Source: Prochilodus magdalenae
Lineage: Eukaryota > Chordata > Actinopteri > Characiformes > Prochilodontidae
DNA length: 64,000 nt
Reading direction: 5' to 3'
Assembly: GCA_024036415.1 (NCBI GenBank)
Contig: JAMWET010003603.1
Coordinates: forward strand, 122,501 to 186,500
The position numbers were made by a program, and so were the translations under genes. Every line of letters starts with the position of its first letter. The first letter of the stretch is position 1. A model generated the notes under the pieces. It was given only the letters and a program-made list of their open reading frames with translations. It was not told the origin of the DNA and made no database searches. Of this stretch, positions 34,902 through 46,306 are shown piece after piece.

Positions 34902-35145
34902 TGGGGCAGCCATGGGCTGGAGGCAAGGGAACCACAGCCTGGTAACCGGAGGGTCGCCAGTTCGAGTTCCCGAACCGGCAGGAATGACGGAAGTGCCCTT
35001 GAGCTCCTAACCCTACAATCGCACCTGCCCATCCCTCTAGGCAAGTGTGCTGACTACCTAGTGCGTGTGTGTATATGGGTGTTTCACTTCACGGATGGGT
35101 TAAATGTGGAAGATAAATTCCTCTGGGATTTTAATGAGATGAGTT
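34902..35145 (+). mobile_element. tRNA-derived SINE
   Basis: The head 'ggggcagccatgggctggag' gives an A-box-like region. A B-box-like 'agttcgagttcc' follows at 34959-34970, the spacing expected of an internal RNA polymerase III promoter. Downstream come 'gcaagtgtgctgactaccta' and 'gtgtttcacttcacggatgg' with 'gttaaatgtgga', which I recognise from memory as the body of a SINE common in otophysan fishes. The 3' tail fades near 35145 and no clear target duplication was found. The copy is diverged and probably inactive. Confidence 0.8.
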
Positions 35146-36061
35146 TAAATTGCTAGACAAAGTTCGGCGCCAGTGGGCTCCACTGTTTGATCGCTAGGTA
35201 CAGTATCTTTGTCAGCTGTCGTCTGAGTGAACAAGCCTGGTAACCAAAAGTCAAAGATGTAAACAGCAAGAGACACCCCACAAAACCCACAGTCTCTATC
35301 AGGGGTGGCCACAAACGACCAGTTTGGCTTTTACCATGGGGTGATAAGTTAGCTGAGTTATCTAGTCCTCATTTGTTTAAGGACTCACCTCATCAACTGA
35401 AGTCGTTTCCTATTCTCTTTGGAAAGACATGGAAAATGGCATAAAGACATCTGAGTGGTTCTTTTGGAATTTTGGAGCCTCAGCCAGTACAGGCTCAGAC
35501 TTGGACCTGGAGGTTGTTACATCATATGTCTTGACAAGTGGACTAAACATTCTCACACATTCAAAACGTCCCTGGAACAAAAAAATAAAAAGCTTGAAAT
35601 GCTTCAGTAAATGAAATAATTGGGAATCATTATTATTGGTAGTGCTTTTAAAGTTATTAACTGTTGTAACTAATTATCATTACTACAATGTAACTACAGT
35701 CATATGCGGAAGTTTGTGTGCCCCTGTTCCAATCACAGTTCGATGAAGTAAAATCCTCTGTAGAGATAATAAACATTGGTTCGAATTAAATGATTAAAAA
35801 TGTTAAAAATGACAATTTTATGTTTATTTTCCCCCCCAATAGAGTAGATTTCTTCCAATATGTTAAAACCAGCAGGAAAAATTTCTTATTTAAGGGCGTT
35901 ATATGTGGAGCCTGTGTTAACTTGTTTTTACTTTCGGCAGGGATGGCAGACTTTACATACATCTGTATTTATTACACATATACCTGCTATTATCTATTAT
36001 TAGAAACCATTAGAAAAAATAAACACAAAAAAAAAAAAAAAAAAACACCCCACAAAATAAT
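35146..36061. other. No gene; A-rich run at the right end
   Basis: AT-rich DNA. The frame of 111 codons at 35790-36125 is an artefact ending in the poly-A run at about 36025-36046. That run lies just before the family A copy. Confidence 0.5.
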
Positions 36062-36400
36062 AATTGGTTGGTGGATGATTCTCAGTCCAGCAGGGACACT
36101 GAGGCGTCCAGCAGCACTGCTGTGACTGATCCACTCACACCAGCACAACACGCATTAAGACACCACCACCATGTCAGTGTCACTGCAGTGTTGAGAATGA
36201 TCCACCACCCACATACTACCTGCTCTGTGGTGGTCCTGTGGGGGTCCTGACCATTGAAGAACAGGGTAATACAGTATACAGAGAAACAGATGGACTACAG
36301 TCTGTACCTGTAGAACTACAGAGTGTCCTGTATGGTCAGTGGAGCTGACAGAGTGGACAGTGAGTGTAGAAACAAAGAGTCGTACTTTATGAAGAGGTGC
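36062..36400 (+). repeat. Dispersed repeat family A, copy 3
   Basis: The blocks run in the same order as copy 2: 'gtggatgattctcagtccag', 'cagcagcactgctgtgactg', 'caccaccaccatgtcagtgt', 'gtggtcctgtgggggtcctg', 'gagaaacagatggactacag' and 'ggtcagtggagctgac'. It is very similar to copy 4 at 57.5 kb, suggesting fairly recent spread. Confidence 0.9.
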
Positions 36401-37322
36401 CTGAGTGTATATATTAAAGCTACAGAGTGATGTATGTGTTTTTGACATTTAGTTGGGTGCTGTTTTTTTTGGGTAGGTCGAACGATTCATCTGACCCCCC
36501 TAGCCTATGCCCAGTTAAAAACTGTGACTCAGGCACGCACAAAAACTCCACTCAGCGTAAAGTGCGCCCAGCGCTCATCGCAGAACAAATGCATCAGCAA
36601 ACAAAAGGGGTCAATATGCGCCTCACGCAATGACAGACATGCGGGACAGCGCAGGCTCCATTAAAGTTGTGTGGTGTTTTACTGAGTTCACCTGAACCCA
36701 TTAGCAACACACACACACACACACACATTCAGAAACAATGCACAGATACATGCTCACGACAAACCCTGCATTTACTCATCCCTCTCTCAGGATGCATAAC
36801 GTGCATTGTCACTTTATTCGCTCCTGTGAATCGGGGTCAGGCTCTTATACGTGCATCAAAAGCAAGTGATGAATTCCATTTAGGCCTGCAGTGGTCCTGA
36901 TCAATGATGAGCTAGAGTGGTAATGGGGCGCGTGGTATGCAAAAAACAATGGCTGCTCTTTGGTTAAGAGCAACGCTGATTTAAATTGCTCTCTGTATTG
37001 TGGGTTGGAGGTTGTTTCGTATGTTATAAAAGGATTTTTTATTTCGAACCAGAACTGCGTGCATAAGCACTTCTAAATCAAAACAGGCAAAAACGCGTTC
37101 CATTGAAAACGAGGTTACTCCAACTATCCTGAAGTCCTACTGCCGGGGGGTCCTTGGGAGGGTGCTTTATCTAACGTGTTTAGAAGTGATTTTAAAGTCA
37201 CTACAGTATGAATCTGCAGTGTGCACCGGCACTAGTGCTCTATTATGAAGCGTCTTCTGAAGGGCAGGTTCAGCAGGTACATAAATATTTGCATTAATGT
37301 CACTACACCTTTACAGTGAGCT
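36401..37322. other. No gene; short CA run and an outlying 67-bp-type piece
   Basis: A CA microsatellite lies at about 36706-36726. The piece 'acagtatgaatctgcagtgt' at about 37203-37222 matches the 67-bp satellite unit and lies 100 bp before the array. It may be a detached unit or a seed. Confidence 0.55.
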
Positions 37323-38608
37323 CAGCGTGTGTAGTGTTTACAGTCTGACAGTAATAACTGTGGAGTGATTATAATCCAGTATGAATCTGCAGCTTGTGTA
37401 GTGTTTACAGTCTGACAGTAATAACTGTGGAGGGATTATAATCCAGTATGAATCTGCAGCTTGTGTAGTGTTTACAGTCTGACAGTAATAACTGTGGAGT
37501 GATTATAATCCAGTATGAATCTGCAGCGTGTGTAGTGTGTACAGTCTGACGGTAATAACTGTGGAGGGATTATAATCCAGTATGAATCTGCAGCGTGTGT
37601 AGTGTTTACAGTCTGACGGTAATAACTGTGGAGGGATTATAATCCAGTATGAATCTGCAGCGTGTGTAGTGTTTACAGTCTGACGGTAATAACTGTGGAG
37701 GGATTATAATCCAGTATGAATCTGCAGCGTGTGTAGTGTGTACAGTCTGACGGTAATAACTGTGGAGGGATTATAATCCAGTATGAATCTGCAGCGTGTG
37801 TAGTGTTTACAGTCTGACAGTAATAACTGTGGAGGAATTATAATCCAGTATGAATCTGCAGCATGTGTAGTGTTTACAGTCTTACAGTATTAACTGTGGA
37901 GGGATTATAATCCAGTATGAATCTGCAGCGTGTGTAGTGTTTACAGTCTGACAGTAATAACTGTGGAGGAATTATAATCCAGTATGAATCTGCAGCGTGT
38001 GTAGTGTGTACAGTCTGACGGTAATAACTGTGGAGGGATTATAATCCAGTATGAATCTGCAGCGTGTGTAGTGTTTACAGTCTGACGGTAATAACTGTGG
38101 AGGGATTATAATCCAGTATGAATCTGCAGCGTGTGTAGTGTGTACAGTCTGACGGTAATAACTGTGGAGGGATTATAATCCAGTATGAATCTACAGCGTG
38201 TGTAGTGTTTACAGTCTGACAGTAATAACTGTGGAGGAATTATAATCCAGTATGAATCTGCAGCGTGTGTAGTGTTTACAGTCTTACAGTATTAACTGTG
38301 GAGGGATTATAATCCAGTATGAATCTGCAGCGTGTGTAGTGTTTACAGTCTGACAGTAATAACTGTGGAGGAATTATAATCCAGTATGAATCTGCAGCGT
38401 GTGTAGTGTTTACAGTCTGACAGTAATAACTGTGGAGGGATTATAATCCAGTATGAATATGCAGCGTGTGTAGTGTTTACAGTCTGACGGTAATAACTGT
38501 GGAGTGATTATAATCCAGTATGAATCTGCAGCGTGTGTAGTGTTTACAGTCTGACGGTAGTAACTGTGGAGTGATGTTAATCCAGTATGAATCTGTAGTG
38601 TGTAGTTT
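37323..38608. repeat. 67-bp minisatellite, 19 units
   Basis: The unit runs 'cagcgtgtgtagtgtttaca' then 'gtctgacagtaataactgtg' then 'gagggattataatccagtat' then 'gaatctg'. Unit starts fall exactly at 37323 + 67n for 19 units, so no indel breaks the interior. Variants are 'tgttt/tgtgt', 'gacagt/gacggt', 'gagggatt/gagtgatt/gaggaatt' and a rare 'cttacagtatt' type. The last unit decays at 38560-38608. Confidence 0.98.
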
Positions 38609-39298
38609 GCAAATTACTTAGAGTGAACGATCTTTTGTACCTGGCTGAACCCAGAACTTTCTCAGTGAGAGTAGTTTTACCAACTTTATGAAATAGCAAT
38701 AACTAATCCTGCCTTCAAAAAATTAAACATAAATACAATACACTACATAAGCTACAATTAATTATAAGACTTGAATAACCTTCTTGTTCACAGTACAAAA
38801 CGATTGTTATCCAGTTCATGCGATCCTAACTTCTCTTGTACTTTCCTTCATCAGCTTTTTAAAAGTTAAAAGCCCATCTGACCCAGCTCTCATGGCAATT
38901 TATTCAAACTGAAATTAATCTGATGTTGTTTTTGTTATGGCAGTCTAGAAGGCTAATGATGCACTACTGTGGATGAAATCACTGCACACAGGGCACGCGA
39001 GAGAGGTCCAGGGAGGGAGTAAGAGGAGAGAGAAAGACTGAGATAGAGAGAGAAAGAGAATGTGTTTTTCTATAGTGCTTGCCCAAGATGCCTTTTCAAA
39101 GTCCAACTGAAATGCTAATATGAGGGAAAACTGCTAATCTAATTTAACCAAGTCAGTTACACCTCTTATGATGAAGTATTAGCTCAAGACTAACTACCAT
39201 TCTGGACTAACTACATTTAAATAACCGCAGATAGATCAGCTCACTGGACTAATAATTCAAGTTACATGTGTAAGGTGGTAGTAACATTAGGTCCCTGC
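38609..39298. other. No gene recognised; short GA-rich run
   Basis: A GA-rich stretch lies at about 38999-39060. Nothing else was seen. Confidence 0.55.
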
Positions 39299-39700
39299 AG
39301 ATGGGGCTGCAAGAGGATGACAGGGCTGTAAGTACCTGTGGGGTGTGAGTGACGGGATCCATAGATTGGGAAGAGGTGCTACAGTGCAGTCAATGTCTCG
39401 AGCCATGTGTGGAAAATGGCTCCAAAGCAGATAAAAGGAGTGACTGCATTTGGGCGTGCCAAAGACCATAGTGTGAAGTATGGAAGCGTACAGTTATACG
39501 GGTCAGCAGTGGCTAAAATCCCAGTCTACAGGAAACTCTTCTCGGAATTATACCAGGTAAGGCATCCACCAAATCTGGCCCAGCTGCTGGATTCTCTGAT
39601 GTAAGAGTATCTGAACACTGATGTGGCCTACATCCAGAAACTTGCAAGGCAAATCCAATCACAGCTGTTACTGGCGCTTATGGAGGTATTACACACCATT
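39299..39700 (+). repeat. Dispersed repeat family B, copy 2
   Basis: Partner of 16431-16822. It shares the 'ctgtggggtgtgagtgacgg' and 'catgtgtggaaaatggctcc' blocks, 'aaaggagtgactgcatttgg', 'accaggtaaggcatcc' and 'caatcacagctgttactggc'. Relative to copy 1 it lacks a short block after 'gctcc.aagcaga' and gains one before 'catgtgtgg'. Confidence 0.8.
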
Positions 39701-41639
39701 AGGCACGTTTCAGTCACTGAGGACTCCAGTGACTGTAGTTCGCAACAATAAGGGTACAAACCTAGCTAGTCTAGACGGAGAGGATCGTTTCCTAGCTGTG
39801 GGTTCTCGGTAGCTTCCAAAACCAATAAGCTAACACATTAGCCAATTTCAAACAATCAAATGATATGATACTCGCCGCCAACGCCCTCTGAACAAGTTCT
39901 TAACTACTACTAACTCTGTAGACGTAATAAACACCAAACTAGTGCAACTCAATATAACCATGAACCTCCAGCTCAGATCATTAATGACCTGTTCAGATTA
40001 GATCAAGACAATTACTGAACATATTTTATACTGAAATATATACTGAATATATTTCTTGGAGAAATAAAGAAAATAATCCTGTTTATGTAAAATAACAGCT
40101 TTCCAAGAGTAACAGCTTCCGACACACATACACACAGACACACAGGCGGAAAACTAAGTCTGGCTATCACTGATGCTAATGAGCGTTGGTGTTGCCGTCA
40201 CCATCTGGTACAGTCAGCTACGACAATAATTAGTCTCACTGCAAAAAGGGCCACCATATGGATATTACTTCACCTCCATTTACTAAAGCTGCAGTGCAGG
40301 TGTTTAATACGCTGGCTGAATATCTATGATCTGTTTACTGCGTTATAAAGTGAGTTATCATCATGAGTCCTATATACCAAGTTAATCTGCCTCCTGCGTT
40401 CTTGTCGTATATTGGGACATCTCTGGTAACATGAAATCAGAATTGGTGACTCACTTTGACGCAATAAACGAGGGACAGATTACTGGGTGGTACACTGGTA
40501 TGAAAGTGAATACCAGTCTGTCGTTGGTCACGGCATAGCAAACCCCCCCCTTTAACTGTAGTGAACTCACTGCGCCTCACAGCCTCGACTGGCTTATTGC
40601 TCATTGTTGGTTTGTTGATGCTCTCGTATAATAATCATTCTATTAATTGTGAGTAATAACCACAATTAATAACCCTCTGGGCAAGAAATCAAGTTCTGAA
40701 GTTTGGCATGCCATGACAGGCCCCTCATTACTCACCCCTCACTGCGATCAGTTTTATAGAAATCTGCAGGGATATTTTCCCACATCTCCACAGTTCAGTT
40801 TTAGAAGATGGTTACATACTTTGTGCTTCTTGCAATCTGAGTAATCACAAGCACACTTATTAATACTGTCTGCTCATGACAGAAGCACGGACAGAAACAC
40901 CTGTGGATGTTTTCAGACCTGAAGCAGGAGGCTGTAGTTTGTAGTGGGCTGGAAATATAACCATATTAGCGCTGTGCTCAGTATATTAATATAAATGTAC
41001 GTATGTAAATCGGTAGTTTGAGACATCATAGGCACTGATTGAGAGGTTTCTTCAGGTGCTTCTATGTTCAGATCTGGACATGTCAGAATATTTCTTTAAT
41101 ATTACAGGAGAACGTAAAACATACTTTACTTTAAAGGTTCTTCAATGGAACCAGACTTTCCCCCCCCCATATATATGAACCTTATGGTACATTCATCATG
41201 AAATTTACACACAATATAAAGAACAACAGTCACTCATCTACTAAACCTCTTCAACCCTTTGGGTCATGAGGGGTGCTAGATCTGTGATGATGTAAGGTTC
41301 CTTATACATCACAGAATAACTAGAGATTGGATATCTTAACCTGTGAACTGATCCACTGTGTAGATAATGGGTCAAAAGAGAACTGAAGGGTTCACCTTAG
41401 TTATACATACCTGGGTGAGTCCAAACTCTGAGGAGGGGAGGTAAAAACAGAACCCCGGGTGGGGCAACTCATATGTGGCATTACTGCGGGGTTATTTTCA
41501 GTACAGACAGGACTGAAGGTGAATAGGGTGCAGGGGAAAAGAACCCTTGTACAGAGCGACCTTCTTCCAGGCCTCACGACCACTTGACCTACAATACCCA
41601 CAAAGGGCGTCCCCTACTACGGCATGCTGTCAGGTTGAG
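39701..41639. other. No gene recognised
   Basis: The short block at 40890-40926 matches 20168-20207. Otherwise nothing was seen, apart from a C-run at 41160-41168. Confidence 0.45.
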
Positions 41640-41945
41640 GGATGCACTTTATCACACTATCCCAGTGCTCACTGGGCAAAAGGCAGGAATCACCCTGGAC
41701 AGGCCGCGCGCATACACACACACACAGACACACGCACGCATGCGTACGCATGCACACACGCTCCCCTAGGGGGCAATTTAGCATCTCCATTTCACCTTAC
41801 TGCATGTCTCATGTCGTTGGACTGTGGGAGAAAACCGGAGCAACCGGAGGAATCCCACATGGACATGGGGAGAACATACAAGCTCCACATAGAAAGGACT
41901 CCAGGCCCTTCTTGCTGTGAGGCGACAGCTCTACCCAGCCGCCAT
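41640..41945 (+). repeat. Dispersed repeat family C, copy 1
   Basis: It contains 'gctcactgggcaaaaggcag', 'ccctggacaggcc', a CA-type run, 'cctagggggcaatttagcat', 'ttggactgtgggagaaaacc', 'catggggagaacatacaagc' and 'tccacatagaaagga'. I recognise this from memory as a very common teleost dispersed repeat whose consensus has the same blocks in the same order. A second copy is at 58908-59150. The open frames of 61-145 codons here lie wholly inside the repeat. Confidence 0.8.
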
Positions 41946-44310
41946 AAAGAACAACATAGATTTTCAAATTATGTCAAGATCTGAAAAACAACAAAAACGG
42001 AGATTTTAGACAGCAGTGCTATACACAAGTTTTCATTTAGCTAGGTCTCGACCGTGCTGTACTGCTCAGCTGTTCTTCCATCGCTGACTTACAAACTATA
42101 AACCATAACACTTTTCTCCCAAGCGGTGCGGCCTTAAACAATGAGAAGATGCTGGTTGACGTACAGACTGATGAGACGTCCAGCTTGTTTTATTAAGAAC
42201 AGACCCCAGAAGCTACAGTTGCATTACTCCTATAATCACATACACAGCTCCTGTAAGAACTCACTAAAGCCACAATGTGTCTAATCGCTCCTGATTGGAA
42301 AAATGAAACAGTTAAAAATCAATCACCAAGAACTTTAGATGAGCATTATGAGCTTAGATTCTTTACAGCTTTATTCCCATTTCACTTCCAGCCAATGAAA
42401 TGAGTTTAGTCGCATATTGCCACCATCATGAAGTGTCTAATCTCATTTAGAGACAAGTCTGAAAAACTGATTATTATAGAAGGGGAGGGGGGGGGCTAAA
42501 GAGCTTTCACACGAGTCTGCTGAAATTACTTGTCCAGAAAAGGCCTGAAGCTTTAATTAGAAAGAACTTAATTAAAAAGAATTTCTTTGGTTATTTGTGT
42601 CCAATTATATTTTTGTATTAGAAACTAATAAAACAGCCAATGAGATGAATCAATTCCGCAGTGCTCATCTGAGAGACAATTAAAATGCTAAGCCCGATGA
42701 TGAGGCTCAGGACAATCGCATGGACGTTAAGAGTACCGCAGTAATGACGGCAGCAAATCCAGGCCATAAAAAAAAAAACTGTGCTCAATAGGCCCAGAAA
42801 ATTGAGCCGTGCAATATGGAAGAGTATATGCACAATTCAGCACAGGCAGAAATCAATGGTCACTAGGTCAAAAACTTCAACAGCGACAAATCAATAAATA
42901 ATATGTGCATTTTACTATAAATGATATATGTATTATAATAATAATAATAATACAAATATTTTCACATAAAGGAGCCATGTAATAAATTAACACGGTTCCA
43001 TCGAGTCAAGATGCCGCTTCCATGAAGTCTTTGCCGGTGGCAAAATCTCAACGCTCCTGTGCTTTTCCCGTGACGCAAGCAGCAAAGAGCCGTGGTACTG
43101 CGTGATGAACTGCACTGAGCTGAACCAGTAAGGTGCTCATGGATGAGCGCATTCAACAGGAGGCATCTGTCTTCTAATGAGCTAAAATGTGAGGCATTCC
43201 AAACATGTGCCGTTTAATATGTGCAGGAGATCTGTAATGTGAGACACACATGTGAAACTTAACATGCTGCTTTATAACAGTCCATCTTTATAACAGGAAG
43301 AGGAAACACAACCGAGTCATGTCCACTGACTTCTGCTTACGGACTAAGGACCACCCACATACAGATGCATAATCGCTCGGCTCTCAGTGGAAAAGGGGGC
43401 CTGTTCTTAACAGGATCAGCAGAGCCTGGGAACCAGCACCAGCAGGCGCCCTGGCACTTTGTTGGTGGAAAAGTTGTGTGTCACATTCTTTGGTCAAAAT
43501 ACTGTTCAGAACATCTGGGGTGAGTGTCTGTCCCCCTTAAATCAGAAGGAGCCACTTTAAGATGGAATGGGAAAACTGGAACCAAAGAGCCCAACAGGTA
43601 GCCTGAGACACCAGCATGGCTGCTGCAGCGTTTAAGGTGGAATACAAAAATTCAAACTTCAAGTTCAATTCAAAGTTGACTTTGAAGTTCGACACAAAGA
43701 GGAAGCTCACACTTCTATAAAACAAGCTCACTAAAGTAAACTTTACCCAGTCAAGTGCAGAAGGCAACAGAGCCGTTCTTGAGCTTGGCTCTTACCTTCC
43801 ACATAATGATAGCTGCGAGCGATAAGGCGCATCATCGCGAGGGTTAGTCCTGAAGTTGTGGGCGGTTTATTGAATCCCACGTTTTCTCATCTAGGCAGCT
43901 CAAAAGAAATGAGTAGGTTTTCTCATTTCACTGTTTGTGGGCTGGTAGGCCCTCCAGATACCCAAATGAATCAACTCGAAAGCACTAAAAAGTAAAGTTT
44001 TTCATAGTATATCCCCATTAAAGTGAGCCTGACCGCCATAAAAACAAGCTCACTAAATACCAAGCAATATGTGCCTTATGGTCAGTTTACAGTTTTAACG
44101 GGTACTTTTTAATTAAAACTCTGAATCATTTTTACAGGTTTTTACATCAGAAATGAGCTCAACAGGTATCTCTCATAAATCTGACACGGGGCTAGGCACA
44201 TTGAGGTCATTTCATAACTTGACATCCTAAGAAAAGAAAGTCATCAGTGCAAACCAAGTTCTCACTGGATTTGTGCATAGAACTTTCTCAAATAAAAAAA
44301 AAAAATGACA
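41946..44310. other. No gene; homeodomain-core-rich block at 42290-42790
   Basis: The block 42290-42790 carries many TAAT/ATTA cores, for example 'gaagctttaattagaaagaa' and 'cttaattaaaaagaatttct', plus 'ccaatgagatgaatcaattc'. It shows no repeat similarity within the window. A conserved enhancer is possible. The remainder holds a short (AAT)n run at about 42933-42952 and nothing else recognised. Confidence 0.3.
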
Positions 44311-46306
44311 GGACCACGAAGAACCCCTGAGAGGAACCAAGACTCTAAAGGGAAAACTCCCTTAGAGCACGAGGAGAACCCCTGAGAGGAACCAGGACTC
44401 TAAAGGAAAAACTCCCTTAGAGCACGAGGAAGAACCCCTGAGAGGAACCAGGACTCTAAAGGAAAAACTCCCTTAGAGCACGAGGAAGAACCCCTGAGAG
44501 GAACCAGGACTCAGAAGGAAAAACTCCCTTAGAGCACGAGGAAGAACCCCTGAGAGGAACCAGGAAGAACCCCTGAGAGGAACCAGGACTCTAAAGGAAA
44601 ACTCCCTTAGAGCACGAGGAAGAACCCCTGAGAGGAACCAGGACTCTAAAGGAAAACTCCCTTAGAGCACGAGGAAGAACCCCTGAGAGGAACCAGGACT
44701 CTAAAGGAAAAACTCCCTTAGAGCACGAGGAAGAACCCCTGAGAGGAACCAGGACTTAGAAGGGAAAACTCCCTTAGAGCACGAGGAAGAACCCCTGAGA
44801 GGAACCAGGACTATAAAGGAAAACTCCCTTAGAGCACGAGGAAGAACCCCTGAGAGGAACCAGGACTCTAAAGGAAAACTCCCTTAGAGCACGAGGAAGA
44901 ACCCCTGAGAGGAACCAGGACTCAGAAGGAAAAACTCCCTTAGAGCACGAGGAAGAACCCCTGAGAGGAACCAGGACTCTAAAGGAAAAACTCCCTTAGA
45001 GCACGAGGAAGAACCCCTGAGAGGAACCAGGACTCTAAAGGGAAAACTCTCTTAGAGCACGAAACCCTGAGAGGGGAAAAGAAAAACTCCCTGAGAGGAA
45101 CCAGGACTCTAAAGGAAAAACTCCCTTAGAGCACGAGGAAGAACCCCTGAGAGGAACCAGGACTCTAAAGGAAAAACTCCCTTAGAGCACGAGGAAGAAC
45201 CCCTGAGAGGAACCAGGACTCTAAAGGAAAAACTCCCTTAGAGCACGAGGAAGAAGGAACTCCCTGAGCACGAGGAAGAAGGAAACCAGGACTCTAAAGG
45301 AAAACTCCCTTAGAGCACGAGGAAGAACCCCTGAGAGGAACCAGGACTCAGAAGGAAAACTCCCTTAGAGCACGAGGAAGAACCCCTGAGAGGAACCAGG
45401 ACTCTAAAGGAAAACTCCCTTAGAGCACGAGGAAGAACCCCTGAGAGGAACCAGGACTCAGAAGGAAAAACTCCCTTAGAGCACGAGGAAGAACCCCTGA
45501 GAGGAACCAGGACTCAGAAGGAAAACTCTCTTAGAGCACGAGGAAGAACCCCTGAGAGGAACCAGGACTCTAAAGGAAAACTCCCTTAGAGCATGAGGAA
45601 GAACCCCTGAGAGGAACCAGGACTCTAAAGGAAAACTCCCTTAGAGCACGAGGAAGAACCCCTGAGAGGAACCAGGACTCTAAAGGAAAACTCCCTTAGA
45701 GCACGAGGAAGAACCCCTGAGAGGAACCAGGACTCAGAAGGAGGAACTCTATTAGAGAATGAAGAAGAACCCCTGAGAGGAACCAGGACTCAGAAGGAGG
45801 AACTCTATTAGAGAATGAAGAAGAACCCCTGAGAGGAACCAGGACTCAGAAGGAGGAACTCTATTAGAGAATGAAGAAGAACCCCTGAGAGGAACCAGGA
45901 CTCTAAAGGAAAACTCCCTTAGAGCACTAGGAAGAACCCCTGAGAGGAACCAGGACTCTAAAGGAGGAACTCTATTAGAGAATGAAGAAGAACCCCTGAG
46001 AGGAACCAGGACTCTAAAGGAGGAACTCTATTAGAGAATGAAGAAGAACCCCTGAGAGGAACCAGGACTCTAAAGGAAAACTCCCTTAGAGCACGAGGAA
46101 GAACCCCTAAGAGGAACCAGGACTCAGAAGGAGGAACTCTATTAGAGAATGAGGAAGAACCAAAGACAGTAACCAAGACTCAGGAGAAACTCTTAAAGCA
46201 TAAGTAAGAACCTTGAAGAGGAACCACGTCTCAAAATGAAAAACTCTCTAAGATTGTGAGGGAGGAAGAACCCCTGAGAGGAACCAGGACTCAGAAGGAG
46301 GAACTG
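44311..46306. repeat. 55/56-bp minisatellite, about 36 units
   Basis: The unit runs 'gaagaacccctgagaggaac' then 'caggactctaaaggaaaaac' then 'tcccttagagcacgag'. Lengths vary between 55 and 56 bp through an A-run (four or five A). Variant 'ctcagaag' replaces 'ctctaaag' in some units. Scrambled units occur at 45045-45100 and 45245-45290. A separate subtype with 'gaggaactctattagagaat' then 'gaa' appears in the right part (about 45735-45890, 45965-46045, 46125-46155). The unit is clearly similar to part of repeat family D (61225-61290). Confidence 0.97.

Noticed and set aside
34902..35000. tRNA gene suggested by A- and B-box-like motifs
   Set aside because: The region lacks a tRNA cloverleaf and continues into a SINE body, so it is a tRNA-derived SINE head.
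41547..41984. 145-codon plus-strand frame
   Set aside because: It runs through dispersed repeat family C and a CA-type run; the histidine/threonine-rich part is simple repeat.
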